Source: Bacteroidales bacterium UBA1189 (GTDB lineage: Bacteria > Bacteroidota > Bacteroidia > Bacteroidales > Bacteroidaceae). Taken from it: a stretch of 64,000 nt of DNA. The notes below the pieces were generated by a model. The model was not told the origin of the DNA, ran no database searches, and saw only the letters and a list, made by a program, of their open reading frames with translations. Below are positions 24,129 to 32,885 of this stretch, piece after piece. Positions within the stretch are counted from its first letter, which is position 1. Every line of letters starts with the position of its first letter. The stretch is from the NCBI GenBank assembly GCA_002309805.1, contig DBYJ01000010.1, forward strand, positions 531 through 64,530, read 5' to 3'. The translations under genes and the position numbers were made by a program.

Positions 24129-25358
24129 TTATTTGATATCACGAAATGATTCTACTCCAAATCTGTTTTCATACTCAGCAGGGACAAACGTATCCAGCCA
24201 TTTGTAAAAAGCTTCTGTTTTTTTTCCTGCATATCCTCGTCTTCGGATAGCTCTAGAAACACGTCTTGACTTACGAAAAACTTTATCCTCTATAGGCTCT
24301 ATCTGTTGAAGGATACCTGTACCAGCCTTATTGATAAGCTGGGCCAAATTGATATCCTCCGTTTTCCTCTGTTTTGATGTAGGGAATAAACGTTTTTTCA
24401 ATTCCAGCCCGGAATCAGACAAAGCAGAATGTCCATTACTATTAAAGGACACAATTTCAGGCAACTTATGGCCAGAAGTAATCCATATAGGGACACAAAC
24501 GGTTGTCAGTGGACTACCGCAGATTGTCCAGGCAACTGTTTCCAATGGATTCTCCCCAGTTTTAACCCCTTGTATCAATTGTGCACTGGCAGTATGACGG
24601 CGCGGAATGAAATTCGTGAAATCGACAAATACAGGTGATTTCGCATCTTCTGGTTCCAAATCAAAAAGATTGATTTTCGACTCTCCATGCGTCAGATACC
24701 GCGTACCCTTCCGAATTACATCCTCCGCACTAATCTTTCCTTTTTTCTTAACGCCGTCTATAAACATTTCCATCGCCTTATAACGTTCAAAACCTATACC
24801 TTGGCTCATGTCACCAGACATGCCATAATTCGTTCGTATCAGATAACCGTTGGGAGCTACATTTGGATCATTCACATCATATTTTACAAAACCATTATTA
24901 CTAGTTTCATAATAAGCCACCCCACCCTCTGCATCCATCACACCATAATTTGAGTTCAAATGGAGAGGCCGAGGAAGCGTATCCAATAATGTCTCAAAAT
25001 CTTTTAGAGTAGCACATACCTCTAACGCCCTACGCATCACTTTGGTATTGTTACCATTATCTTCTTTACCAATATTCAAATTTTTCCCATTTGTATTGAT
25101 AATAGAGAATCCCTTTTCATTAAAACCAGATCTCACTCGGTCAGGCTTATAATCTTTGGCAGTTACCACTGCTGTATAGAAATACCTTTCACCTTGAAAA
25201 AAAGCGGTAACAACATTCCAGCCAGTGGCATCCCCATTCTTTAAAATGAAGGGACGCCCATCTGCCGAAGCCTTACCCGACACTACGATACTCGTACAGG
25301 CCATTGAAACTCGTACTGAGAAAGTAAGAAGAAAAAGAAGGAATAAAAAACGATTCAT
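24129..25358 (-). CDS. Exported Ntn-type amidase (linear amide C-N hydrolase / peptidase C45-like)
   Basis: 409 residues. Residues 1-20 are a signal peptide (hydrophobic FLFLLFLLTF, ending VSMA), and Cys21 begins the mature chain: ACTSIVVSGKASADGRPF and LKNGDATGW fit the N-terminal nucleophile motif of choloylglycine hydrolase, penicillin acylase V and C45 acyltransferases, in which the exposed Cys is catalytic. NSNYGVMDAEGGVAYYET (around residue 135) and RTNYGMSGD carry the conserved Asn/Asp positions. It hydrolyses or transfers acyl groups at amide bonds outside the cytoplasm. A lipoprotein reading is weaker because position -3 is Ser. It lies in a polysaccharide locus, so it may edit N-acyl groups of the exported glycan; that is inference. 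The start is the first ATG. Confidence 0.85.
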   Translation of the reverse strand: MNRFLFLLFLLTFSVRVSMACTSIVVSGKASADGRPFILKNGDATGWNVVTAFFQGERYFYTAVVTAKDYKPDRVRSGFNEKGFSIINTNGKNLNIGKEDNGNNTKVMRRALEVCATLKDFETLLDTLPRPLHLNSNYGVMDAEGGVAYYETSNNGFVKYDVNDPNVAPNGYLIRTNYGMSGDMSQGIGFERYKAMEMFIDGVKKKGKISAEDVIRKGTRYLTHGESKINLFDLEPEDAKSPVFVDFTNFIPRRHTASAQLIQGVKTGENPLETVAWTICGSPLTTVCVPIWITSGHKLPEIVSFNSNGHSALSDSGLELKKRLFPTSKQRKTEDINLAQLINKAGTGILQQIEPIEDKVFRKSRRVSRAIRRRGYAGKKTEAFYKWLDTFVPAEYENRFGVESFRDIK

Positions 25359-26369
25359 TCAATAGGTGACATTTACCAGATAGTCACATTTCGCAAATGT
25401 TAGACCATAGGAAGGCTGAAGGATATTTGTATCCACTTGATTTCCTTTCGCCCATTCAATAATTGCCTTAGGTAAGTTAACTCCAGCTTCGTAGGAGAAA
25501 GGGAAACCTCCGCCAAAACGTGGATTCAGCTCAAGAACGCAATAGTCCCCATTAGATCGCTGCATAATATCCACATCAAGATTACCTATATGATGCAGAT
25601 TTTCACCTATTATTTTTCCCATCTCACGAACCTCAGGTAGGTCACAAGTCTGGGCCTTGTCCGTTTCCCCCGCCCTCATGGCAAGTTTTCGTTTCACAGA
25701 AACAGCAATATGATTGCCTTTTAGGTCATTCATCACATCCAATCCATACTCTTCTCCTCCCAGTTTTTCCTGAATCATAATGTACTCATCCCCCACAGAG
25801 GCCGTAGCTAAAATTGTCTTTTTTATTTTCTTGAAGAGCTGCATATACACTTCTTCCAACTCTTCCATATCTTCGACCGTCTCTAATCCGATAGAGCCTG
25901 ACCCCCAGCGTGGTTTCAAAAATAAAGGAAAAGAGACCTCACCTTTGGCTAAAGCCTCCTTCGCATCATACAGCCGCACATAGGTACGAGGAGAATTAAG
26001 GCCTATCGATTCTATCCACTGGGCTGTCTTGTACTTATCGAAACAAATATCTATTACTTCTGGTGAAGAAACAACGACTGTCACGCCTATCTTTTTGAAC
26101 CTCTCTTTATTATTCGCTAGAATCGGAAGTTCCAGATCATTGAGGGAAATCAATACATCCACATGATCCCTTCTGCAGATGTCTATGACTTCATCAATAT
26201 AATTATCCGCATATACTGCGGGGACAATTTCTTTAATATCCGCTGCAGATAATGCGGGAGCCGACATCTGCATATCTGCTCCGATAATCTTCCCATCTCC
26301 AGCCAATTGTTCTTTAAAGTACTTAAGCAGATACGTACGTCTCCCTGCACATGTAAATAAGATGTTCAT
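25359..26369 (-). CDS. ATP-grasp ligase (carbamoyl-phosphate-synthase-like)
   Basis: 336 residues. The N-terminus NILFTCAGRRTYLLKYFKEQ is typical of ATP-grasp proteins of capsule loci. FPLFLKPRWGSGSIGLETV (about residues 147-165) binds ATP, EYIMIQEKLGGEEYGLDV follows, and CVLELNPRFGGGFPFSYEAGVNLP (about 275-298) contains the metal-binding Glu and Asn. ATP-grasp enzymes join a carboxylate, activated as acyl phosphate, to an amine or thiol. The partner genes, a PLP enzyme and a second ATP-grasp protein, are directly adjacent, so a small-molecule amide or peptide-like modification is likely. It abuts the Ntn amidase gene with no gap, and substrates are unknown. Confidence 0.9.
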   Translation of the reverse strand: MNILFTCAGRRTYLLKYFKEQLAGDGKIIGADMQMSAPALSAADIKEIVPAVYADNYIDEVIDICRRDHVDVLISLNDLELPILANNKERFKKIGVTVVVSSPEVIDICFDKYKTAQWIESIGLNSPRTYVRLYDAKEALAKGEVSFPLFLKPRWGSGSIGLETVEDMEELEEVYMQLFKKIKKTILATASVGDEYIMIQEKLGGEEYGLDVMNDLKGNHIAVSVKRKLAMRAGETDKAQTCDLPEVREMGKIIGENLHHIGNLDVDIMQRSNGDYCVLELNPRFGGGFPFSYEAGVNLPKAIIEWAKGNQVDTNILQPSYGLTFAKCDYLVNVTY

Positions 26370-26373
26370 AATT

Positions 26374-27276
26374 CTATTTCTGTAAGTTCATTAAGCCACC
26401 CGTATGCCAAAAGACAATCATCTTTGATTCAAGCCTTTCTTTCTTAATTATGTCCATCATTCCATAAAGGGCTTTGCCTGAATAAGTCGTATCAAACATC
26501 AGTCCCGTCTGCCTCATTACGCTCTTTAAGAATACATCCATTTCTGGAGAATACTGCTCATATCCTCCACATAGATAATCTGTGTTGAATAGTATTTGAT
26601 TATCATATTTCTTATCAAAGCCATAATGTGCTGCTAGCATATTGGCGAAGTCAGCAATCACCTGTTTGCCTCGTTCGTACTGTCTTGCCACAGAGATTCC
26701 TATCACTTTCACGTCATTCCAACCAACCCTATCCAACCCTACGACTATGCCAGCCTGAGTAGATCCTGTGCCTGAGGCATGAAAAATATAGTCAGGTTTC
26801 TCAGAACGTTCTGCCAATATCTCAACCGCTTTAACGAAGGCAGTCCCTCCAGGCAGGTCATGTCCTCCCCCATGACAATAGTAGGGCTTATATCCACGAA
26901 AGGCCAATCCTGCCATAGCCTTGTCCATTGCCTCAGCCGTATCTTCCGGCCTTATCAGCTCACATTCCGCACCGCTCAAGCGATCAAGCAGCGCATTTCC
27001 TTTTTCAGAATAAAATCTTTCTTCCGTTCCTTGAATACAAAGGTGACATTTCCACCCGTTTCTGGCTGCCATCAAAGCTATCGCTCGGTTGTGATTACTT
27101 TGTATCCCTCCACAGGTTACGACAGCATCGTAGCCGTTGGTTTTCAGAAACGACTCATATTCAACAGCCTTACGGGCTTTACTTCCGCCACCGATGAATG
27201 GGAAGATATCATCGCGGACAACCTTTATCGGAATACCATCAATCTGAATGTCATTCAAAAAAAGGAAATCACTCAT
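26374..27276 (-). CDS. PLP-dependent D-cysteine desulfhydrase / ACC deaminase-like enzyme
   Basis: 300 residues, fold type II PLP enzyme. RDDIFPFIGGGSKARKAV (about 21-38) holds the PLP lysine in a GGSKARK motif; CGGIQSNHNRAIALMA (about 55-70) is the conserved substrate/PLP loop; GTGSTQAGIVVGL (about 170-182) is the phosphate-binding loop; DTTYSGKALYGM and FWHTGGL close the site. Relatives split D-cysteine or 1-aminocyclopropane-1-carboxylate to ammonia and a keto acid. The position between two ATP-grasp genes (4 and 6 bp gaps) suggests that it prepares or edits an amino acid that the ligases attach. Substrate specificity cannot be told. Confidence 0.88.
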   Translation of the reverse strand: MSDFLFLNDIQIDGIPIKVVRDDIFPFIGGGSKARKAVEYESFLKTNGYDAVVTCGGIQSNHNRAIALMAARNGWKCHLCIQGTEERFYSEKGNALLDRLSGAECELIRPEDTAEAMDKAMAGLAFRGYKPYYCHGGGHDLPGGTAFVKAVEILAERSEKPDYIFHASGTGSTQAGIVVGLDRVGWNDVKVIGISVARQYERGKQVIADFANMLAAHYGFDKKYDNQILFNTDYLCGGYEQYSPEMDVFLKSVMRQTGLMFDTTYSGKALYGMMDIIKKERLESKMIVFWHTGGLMNLQK

Positions 27277-27282
27277 AGCACA

Positions 27283-28575
27283 TCAAAACGAATCTGCACT
27301 GAATTGTTTCAATCCCAAATCATATTCCTCTTTGAGAGAGTTATAATCATCAAATAATATGATCATGTTATCTCCATTCTTATCTTCAATCCGCAGATAC
27401 TCGTTGATAGCCGCTATAGTATCACAAAGATGATTGCAGTTCTCGCCGTAGATTCGAATAATACCAATGCAAGATACCGCAGGAACATTATGCCCACCTC
27501 TTTTAGGAATGTCTATTATAACATTGGGCATTTTTCCGATTCTATCAAGTCCTTTCGTAGAAACGACTTGCCCTGCATATTTTGAAAACAAGTGATAAGA
27601 AGCACTTGTAGAAGGATAAAACTGACTCAACCCCATCGGCAAGTCTTCGACAGTATGCTTTTTCCCCTGAGCACATTCAATCATCCAACGAATAGAGTTA
27701 AATCCAAAGACTTTTTCATACCATGTATAGAGCATGGTGGCACCAAACCGGTAGCCCATCTCAAAAAGATAGAAATGGCCATCATCGTCACGTATACACT
27801 CTACCCAAGCAATACCATCCCTACAACCAGCTCGTCTGAAAACCTCTATGACAGAATCATTCACTTCTTCCAAGTACTGCTTCAAATAAGCTGATGTTGT
27901 ATAAACCAAAGAATAAAGGTTGTTACGCTGTCCAGGCTGATGATGTTCAGATCCAAAATAAAGCAAACGGGCCTCACCCTCCGCTATGACATAGTGTGCG
28001 GCAAACTCTGGACCATGTAATTCCTTTTCCACAATTATGGCCTCATTGTCAGAGATACTCCTCGCATATTTATAGGCGTTTACCAGTTCGCCTTTATTAG
28101 TACAATAGCTCATCCCTCTATTGCCGCTCTTATCCACAGGCTTCACTACCACAGGAAATGAAACAGACTTCAATTCGCTTTCCGAAAGTTCTGACGTAAG
28201 ATAATAGTCTTTAGCCACAGGAGCTCCGACCTCTTTACATAGTTCCTTGAACATACGCTTGTTGCGCCCTATCTCCCATGCTCTCTCATTATCGCAATAT
28301 ACAGAGAGTCCGAGTCTAACACACAGCTGACGGCAGCATGAAGTGTTGAAATCGCTGGCACCCGTTACTACGGCACCTACACCATTTTCCCTGCATCTCT
28401 TTTCTAAGGTGTCAATATCTGTCGTGCTAAGCATCCATGCCTCGTCAGCCTCCTGCTTAGTAGGTGAAGTTTCCATCAGATCTGCTGCAATCACATACAA
28501 CCCCATCCGATGACCTTCACGCACAAGATCAAGAGTCCCATAGTCACTCCCTAAAACTAATAATTTCCCGTTCAT
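27283..28575 (-). CDS. ATP-grasp ligase, second copy of the locus
   Basis: 430 residues. LLVLGSDYGTLDLV at the N-terminus is a pre-ATP-grasp domain; VGAPVAKDYYL, FPVVVKPVDKSGNRGMSYC (about residues 140-158) bind ATP; GPEFAAHYVI, and FYLFEMGYRFGATMLYTWYEK (about 275-295) hold the catalytic Glu and surrounding residues, although the usual Asn after Glu is replaced by a Gly-Tyr-Arg run. It is longer than the other copy and carries a C-terminal domain of about 100 residues. Its start overlaps the end of the sugar transferase gene by 4 bp. Like its neighbour it probably makes an amide or peptide bond with an amino acid; the substrate is unknown. Confidence 0.88.
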   Translation of the reverse strand: MNGKLLVLGSDYGTLDLVREGHRMGLYVIAADLMETSPTKQEADEAWMLSTTDIDTLEKRCRENGVGAVVTGASDFNTSCCRQLCVRLGLSVYCDNERAWEIGRNKRMFKELCKEVGAPVAKDYYLTSELSESELKSVSFPVVVKPVDKSGNRGMSYCTNKGELVNAYKYARSISDNEAIIVEKELHGPEFAAHYVIAEGEARLLYFGSEHHQPGQRNNLYSLVYTTSAYLKQYLEEVNDSVIEVFRRAGCRDGIAWVECIRDDDGHFYLFEMGYRFGATMLYTWYEKVFGFNSIRWMIECAQGKKHTVEDLPMGLSQFYPSTSASYHLFSKYAGQVVSTKGLDRIGKMPNVIIDIPKRGGHNVPAVSCIGIIRIYGENCNHLCDTIAAINEYLRIEDKNGDNMIILFDDYNSLKEEYDLGLKQFSADSF

Positions 28576-29204
28576 TGTAAATGATGCTTGTTCATTTCCC
28601 TTTCAACATTCAACTTCATTCCGTTTTCGCCCGGAATCACATCAATGTCTTTACTCCGCACAACATCTGCAACAGTTTTAAGTAGCACACGACAGTCCAT
28701 CCAGAAATTCAGATGTTCGGCATAATAGGCATCGTATTCCAATTTCTCATCCCAATGAATATCATTACGCCCATTCACCTGTGCCCAACCAGTAATCCCT
28801 GGTCGTACAGAATGACGAAGTTTTTCCCGTTCGGTATAATAAGGTAAATACTCTGGAAGGAGTGGTCTAGGTCCTATCAAGGCCATATCACCTTTCAACA
28901 CATTAAATAGTTGAGGGAGTTCATCAATCGAAGTCTTCCGCACAAAATTGCCAGCCTTTGTCAGCCTCTCCCTGTCTGGGAGAAGGTTGCCATCTGCATC
29001 TCGTTCATCAGTCATAGACTTGAACTTAACTATTTTGAAGATCTTCTCATCTTTCCCTGGTCGTTCCTGATAAAAGAAGGCACCTGCACCCTTATTCGCA
29101 AAATGCAACCATAGTGTTACAATCAACAACAAAGGTGACAGGCATAAAAGAGCAATAAGAGAACTACAAAAATCTAAAAATCTTTTTAGAAAATGCTTGT
29201 ACAT
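28572..29204 (-). CDS. Priming sugar-phosphate transferase (PglC/WcaJ family)
   Basis: 210 residues, about the length of the small PglC-type group. A single N-terminal membrane helix (FLDFCSSLIALLCLSPLLLIVTL read from residue 10) is followed by FFYQERPGKDEKIFKIVKFKSM and the catalytic RKTSIDELPQLFNVLKGDMALIGPRP region (about 92-118), ending VRPGITGWAQVNGRN. These enzymes transfer a sugar-1-phosphate from UDP-sugar to undecaprenyl phosphate, the first step of repeat-unit assembly on the inner membrane. PglC-type proteins use UDP-diacetylbacillosamine or related sugars, which agrees with the PglE-like aminotransferase at 20.2 kb. The gene overlaps the next by 4 bp. Confidence 0.93.
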   Translation of the reverse strand: MYKHFLKRFLDFCSSLIALLCLSPLLLIVTLWLHFANKGAGAFFYQERPGKDEKIFKIVKFKSMTDERDADGNLLPDRERLTKAGNFVRKTSIDELPQLFNVLKGDMALIGPRPLLPEYLPYYTEREKLRHSVRPGITGWAQVNGRNDIHWDEKLEYDAYYAEHLNFWMDCRVLLKTVADVVRSKDIDVIPGENGMKLNVEREMNKHHLQ

Positions 29205-29207
29205 AAC

Positions 29208-29828
29208 CTAATTAAACCAGAATCTAAACTTCCAACCAGGTTTCCATAGAGTCTTTACCACGACTTTCGACATTTTAAACATAAAATTGATATACCAATC
29301 AGGATAAGGACATCCATGGATCCACCTGAAAACATAAATGCTGTAATAAGTTGCGTCTTTATATGTTGGAGAGAACAAAACAAACTTGCCCCCTGTCTTT
29401 TTTGCCATTTTCAAAACCACATTATTATGCTCTGATGTATTAAAACCAACTATCTCTACCCCAGATTCCTCAATAACTTTTTTTCTAAGTTTCTGAAGCT
29501 CAAAATACACATCAGTTCCTTGATATTCTCTACGAATTCCATCTAGTCCACTATACAAAAACGGTTTTCCCTTAGTCCAATATTTCAACCATTTGTTTTT
29601 TTTGAATTTGAAATACTGAAGTGTCGTCGTACCCACTACCGTATCGCCATCTAAAGCAATTAAACAATAACCATTTCCGACCTTTCTCTCAAGCTCTTCT
29701 GGAGTTATTTTTAATCCCGGCATTTCAAACCCTCTTTCACTGTTAATAGTATGAGCATCATGCAGGCAATCGGTGACAGCTTCCCATGAAACCCATTTGG
29801 GTTTCTCCATATATTTTATTTCTTCCAT
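29208..29828 (-). CDS. GNAT-fold acetyltransferase-like protein
   Basis: 206 residues from ATG 29828 (MEEIKYMEKPKWVSW); the longer frame starts inside the deacetylase gene without an ATG. LIALDGDTVVGTTTLQYFKF, IRREYQGTDVYFELQKLRKKV (about residues 100-125) and GFNTSEHNNVVLKMAKKTGGKFV fit the GNAT acyl-CoA-binding fold, with the R/Q-x-x-G-x-G/A loop here in the form RREYQGTDV. It is one of two GNAT proteins in the locus and could place an acyl group, possibly taken from the locus-encoded carrier proteins, on an amino sugar. Located between the deacetylase and priming transferase genes. Low sequence similarity makes the substrate uncertain. Confidence 0.78.
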   Translation of the reverse strand: MEEIKYMEKPKWVSWEAVTDCLHDAHTINSERGFEMPGLKITPEELERKVGNGYCLIALDGDTVVGTTTLQYFKFKKNKWLKYWTKGKPFLYSGLDGIRREYQGTDVYFELQKLRKKVIEESGVEIVGFNTSEHNNVVLKMAKKTGGKFVLFSPTYKDATYYSIYVFRWIHGCPYPDWYINFMFKMSKVVVKTLWKPGWKFRFWFN

Positions 29829-29838
29829 TATCAAATAT

Positions 29839-30717
29839 TTATAATTCAAACACCTTTGTACTTTTCCAATCAACAGCCTTTTGCGCCTCCAAAATATTTA
29901 TGAACATATTTTCCTTCAATAGTTTTTTTAACTTGCCAAGGACATCTCCCTTCCCTAAATTACTCTTGACATATCTGACCAAACGATTTCTCAATGTGCC
30001 GGATTCCTGGAAGTATTCCTCATACTCATTTTTCGTCATCAGTGTCTGTTTTTCCCGTGTTAGATCGTTCATGTGAAAATAGCAGATATTATATTCTCGA
30101 CCCTTTATAGTTCTATTCACAAACGAATAAGGCAACATTCTAAAATAACCACCACCTGAATAAACCATTTTTTTCCCACAGATTTTAGTCAAACAAATAG
30201 GATATTCATTGAGTATGGCTCCATGATAACCGATCCTGCACGGCGTATCCTGTGGAAAAGAAGGAAAACCACCAAAGTCCCTTGCCATAGGAAATATTGA
30301 TGCATCATTTTCAATTCCACATTCTGCTAAAACCTCTATTGCCCAAGGATTACTTGATGTTATGGAAAAAGCAGGGGCACGATAACTTACAACCTTCTTC
30401 CCTGAAAGATCCTCCAATGCTTTGAGTGCCTCTAAGGTATCTATTCGTAAGCTTTTATCATCCATCTTTGTTAGCCAAAGATGTTTATTAGAATGGCAGC
30501 CTATATCATGACCATGTTCCGCAATAGACTTAATTACATACGGAAAATCTGTTGCCAACTTTCCCAAACAGAAGAATGTTGCTTTGAGGTTCACTTCATC
30601 AAGCAAATCCAGGGTTCTGGACAACGTATCATCAAATAAGTCATACTTGAACTTACGACCTCCATAATGAGCTTCCTCATTATACCACTCTTCAGTATCA
30701 AATGTCAAAATGTTCAT
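29839..30717 (-). CDS. Polysaccharide deacetylase (NodB homology)
   Basis: 292 residues. TFDTEEW at residues 5-11 has the catalytic base and metal Asp; ATFFCLGKL, HGHDIGCHSNKHL (metal His pair in HSNKH, about residues 75-79) and SYRAPAFSITSSNPWAIEVL (about 112-131) are the NodB motifs. DUF3473-type sequence follows (YSGGGYFRMLPYSFV, CYFHMNDL). It removes N-acetyl groups from a GlcNAc-like residue. No signal peptide is seen, so it probably acts on a lipid-linked or nucleotide-linked intermediate in the cytoplasm. Freeing an amino group here would let the acyl or ATP-grasp modules add a different substituent; this link is inference. Confidence 0.9.
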   Translation of the reverse strand: MNILTFDTEEWYNEEAHYGGRKFKYDLFDDTLSRTLDLLDEVNLKATFFCLGKLATDFPYVIKSIAEHGHDIGCHSNKHLWLTKMDDKSLRIDTLEALKALEDLSGKKVVSYRAPAFSITSSNPWAIEVLAECGIENDASIFPMARDFGGFPSFPQDTPCRIGYHGAILNEYPICLTKICGKKMVYSGGGYFRMLPYSFVNRTIKGREYNICYFHMNDLTREKQTLMTKNEYEEYFQESGTLRNRLVRYVKSNLGKGDVLGKLKKLLKENMFINILEAQKAVDWKSTKVFEL

Positions 30718-30772
30718 GAAAAAGCGTTCTTTTTATTATAAAACTTCTTTTAAACTATTCTTCTTATTAATA

Positions 30773-31546
30773 TCATTTTACGCTATAACCTCCATCAACA
30801 AATAAATTAGTGCCCGTTACCCAACGAGAAGCATCGCTTAACAGAAAAATACAAGCATTCGCGACGTCTGAAATCTCTCCTAATCCAAGCAAGTGCTGAG
30901 CCTCCAAAACAGCACGTTTTTCTGGGTCTTTCATGTGGGGTAAATTCATGTTAATAGGCGTACAAATTGCTCCTGGAGAAATCGAATTAACACGTATTTT
31001 TCTCCTTGCTAATTCACAAGCAAGATGCTTTGAAAGATTAAGAAGTGCAGCTTTCGTCATTCCATATGTTGACTTACCTATCTCACCAAGATTGCCCGCG
31101 ACAGAGGAAAAGAACACAACACTTCCACCTTCTTTTGCCCAGTTTCCAACCCTACAACATTCTTGAGTCAGGAAGTAAGCCGTATAGACATTTACATGAA
31201 AAAACTTATCCAGTTCTTCTGGCTTTGTAATTTTGAAAAGATTTGTAGTCGAAATACCTGCACAATTGAGCAATCCATTAATTTTTCCAACTTGATTAAC
31301 GGCCTCTTTAATAACCTGTGAAACCTTATCGTAGTCCAAAAGATTCAGGCAAGAATAAAAATGATACTCTGGAGAATCGACCAACTTCATCGTTTCAGCA
31401 AGTCCTACTCCATTAAGATCCAACAAAATAAGACGTGCGCCCATCTTAGAACAGCTAATTGCACATTGACGAGCAATACCCGATGCAGCACCAGATATTA
31501 CCACCACTTTGTCCTTTAGAGAAAACGGATTAAACAGCGTGTCCAT
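30773..31546 (-). CDS. Short-chain dehydrogenase/reductase (KASIII-linked)
   Basis: 257 residues from ATG 31546; the two-residue longer start would be TTG. GAASGIA (about residues 19-25) binds NAD(P), NCAG the structural site, SSVAGNLGEIGKSTYGMTKAA (read FFSSVAG and YGMTK, about 147-166) has the Ser-Tyr-Lys active site, and the tail WVTGTNLFVDGGYSVK is typical. It overlaps the KASIII gene upstream by 17 bp, so the likely role is the reduction of a 3-oxoacyl or other keto group on the carrier protein made by that pair. Substrate unknown; a keto-sugar reductase cannot be excluded. Confidence 0.9.
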   Translation of the reverse strand: MDTLFNPFSLKDKVVVISGAASGIARQCAISCSKMGARLILLDLNGVGLAETMKLVDSPEYHFYSCLNLLDYDKVSQVIKEAVNQVGKINGLLNCAGISTTNLFKITKPEELDKFFHVNVYTAYFLTQECCRVGNWAKEGGSVVFFSSVAGNLGEIGKSTYGMTKAALLNLSKHLACELARRKIRVNSISPGAICTPINMNLPHMKDPEKRAVLEAQHLLGLGEISDVANACIFLLSDASRWVTGTNLFVDGGYSVK

Positions 31547-32606
31547 CTTCAACCTCCATTATATCACTGATTTGACAATCCACGAATGGAACTATCCCCG
31601 TTGCCCACGTCATACCGACGCCGAATGCTGATAAAAGAAGGTCTTTTTTACCCGAAAGTTTTCCTTTGAGTTCACTGACAATGGTGAGAGGAACAGACAC
31701 TGAAGATGTATTGCCAAACTTTGCAATTGTCGATGGTACCTTATTAAAATCAAGCTTCAACTTTTTTGCTATATAGCTATTGATAAAATTGTTTGCTTGA
31801 TGAAAAATGATGTAATCAAAGTCTTCGACCTGATGATTAGAATAATACAACGTGTTTTTGATATCTCGGGGTATTTCGCGAATAACGAAATTAAAAACAT
31901 CACCTCCACGCATATAACCTTGCTCATCACTACGCATATTACCGAATTCATCTACCACTTTCTCAACAACAGTTTCAGCCGAACTCATATGGCGATATCC
32001 ACCAGCAGGAATCATAATAAGGTCTGCCCTTGAACCATCGGAATTAAGTGAAAATACACTCCTACCAAACTTCTTATCACGTTCAATGATTGCTGCGACA
32101 CCTCCGTCCCCAAATAAAAAAGCGCTTCTCCTATCTCTCGGCGAGTATACTTTTGATCGAGTTTCTCCGTCTAATAACAGAGCTTTTTTCAAATTACCCT
32201 GTTCCATTAGACCATATACCACTGAAAGTCCATAAAGAAAGGCTGAACATCCTAATGTTATATCAAAGGCGATTGTCCCATTGGGAAGTCCTAAACGATG
32301 TTGGAGTGTTACAGAAGTTGCTGGCATACGATAATCTGGTGTCTGAGAAATAAACACCAACAATTCTATTTCCTCCTTGTTAATATGATTATCCGCTATA
32401 ACCTTCTCTGCTGCTACAAAACACAAATCGGAGGAACATGTTGTTTCATCAGCGAAACGACGCTCCTCTATTCCGGTTTTTTCTACAATTTCATTGGCTT
32501 CTTCCTGTGTCCAGATTTCGGTATATTCTCTATTCCGTATTACTCGTTTTGGCACTGCAGCACCCAAAGCAGTAATACCAACTCCTTCAAACTCAAGAAA
32601 TGCCAT
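31530..32606 (-). CDS. KASIII-type 3-oxoacyl-ACP synthase, copy 3
   Basis: 358 residues from ATG 32606, two bases after the ACP stop; the longer start (six more residues) lies within the carrier gene. DITLGCSAFLYGL contains the catalytic Cys120; FHQANNFI the His and FGNTSSVSVP the Asn of the Cys-His-Asn triad. It joins an acyl starter with a malonyl-ACP in the first condensation. Many short acyl chains of O-antigens and lipooligosaccharides (for example 3-hydroxybutyryl) are made by such KASIII/ACP/reductase sets. It forms a compact module with the ACP gene before it and the SDR after it. The chain product is unknown. Confidence 0.93.
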   Translation of the reverse strand: MAFLEFEGVGITALGAAVPKRVIRNREYTEIWTQEEANEIVEKTGIEERRFADETTCSSDLCFVAAEKVIADNHINKEEIELLVFISQTPDYRMPATSVTLQHRLGLPNGTIAFDITLGCSAFLYGLSVVYGLMEQGNLKKALLLDGETRSKVYSPRDRRSAFLFGDGGVAAIIERDKKFGRSVFSLNSDGSRADLIMIPAGGYRHMSSAETVVEKVVDEFGNMRSDEQGYMRGGDVFNFVIREIPRDIKNTLYYSNHQVEDFDYIIFHQANNFINSYIAKKLKLDFNKVPSTIAKFGNTSSVSVPLTIVSELKGKLSGKKDLLLSAFGVGMTWATGIVPFVDCQISDIMEVEDGHAV

Positions 32607-32608
32607 GA

Positions 32609-32824
32609 TCAGTTTTTTGTGCAAATTTCGTAAATATCACCAACAGTTTGAAGAGTATTAAACTCTGCCTCCTCCATCTGTTTGTTATATTTATCATCCA
32701 TAAGGGCAATAACACTCAGGTAAGCCATAGAATCCCATTCATCATATTTACGAAATTCGTCCTCCAGTCTTACCTCATCTTCACGCTCAATAGCTTCTTT
32801 AAATAAATTAAGAAATTCGTTCAT
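32609..32824 (-). CDS. Acyl carrier protein, copy 3
   Basis: 71 residues from ATG 32824 (a GTG two codons upstream is possible). The acidic four-helix outline and WDSMAYLSVIALMDDKY give the Asp-Ser phosphopantetheine site (DSM in place of the common DSL). It carries acyl intermediates as thioesters. The KASIII gene follows after two bases and a GNAT-like gene precedes it. Carrier proteins of this length in polysaccharide loci are separate from the housekeeping AcpP, which has DSLDTVEL-like sequence. Confidence 0.88.
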   Translation of the reverse strand: MNEFLNLFKEAIEREDEVRLEDEFRKYDEWDSMAYLSVIALMDDKYNKQMEEAEFNTLQTVGDIYEICTKN

Positions 32825-32885
32825 AATCACAAAATTTTAATGGTTTTTACAATAAACACTTATTTATCTTCTTTAATTCTCTATA

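Noticed and set aside
24129..25358. Lipoprotein with Cys21 as lipid-modified residue
   Set aside because: The positions before Cys are S-M-A; position -3 is not Leu, Val or Ile, and the residues after Cys fit an Ntn hydrolase catalytic Cys better.
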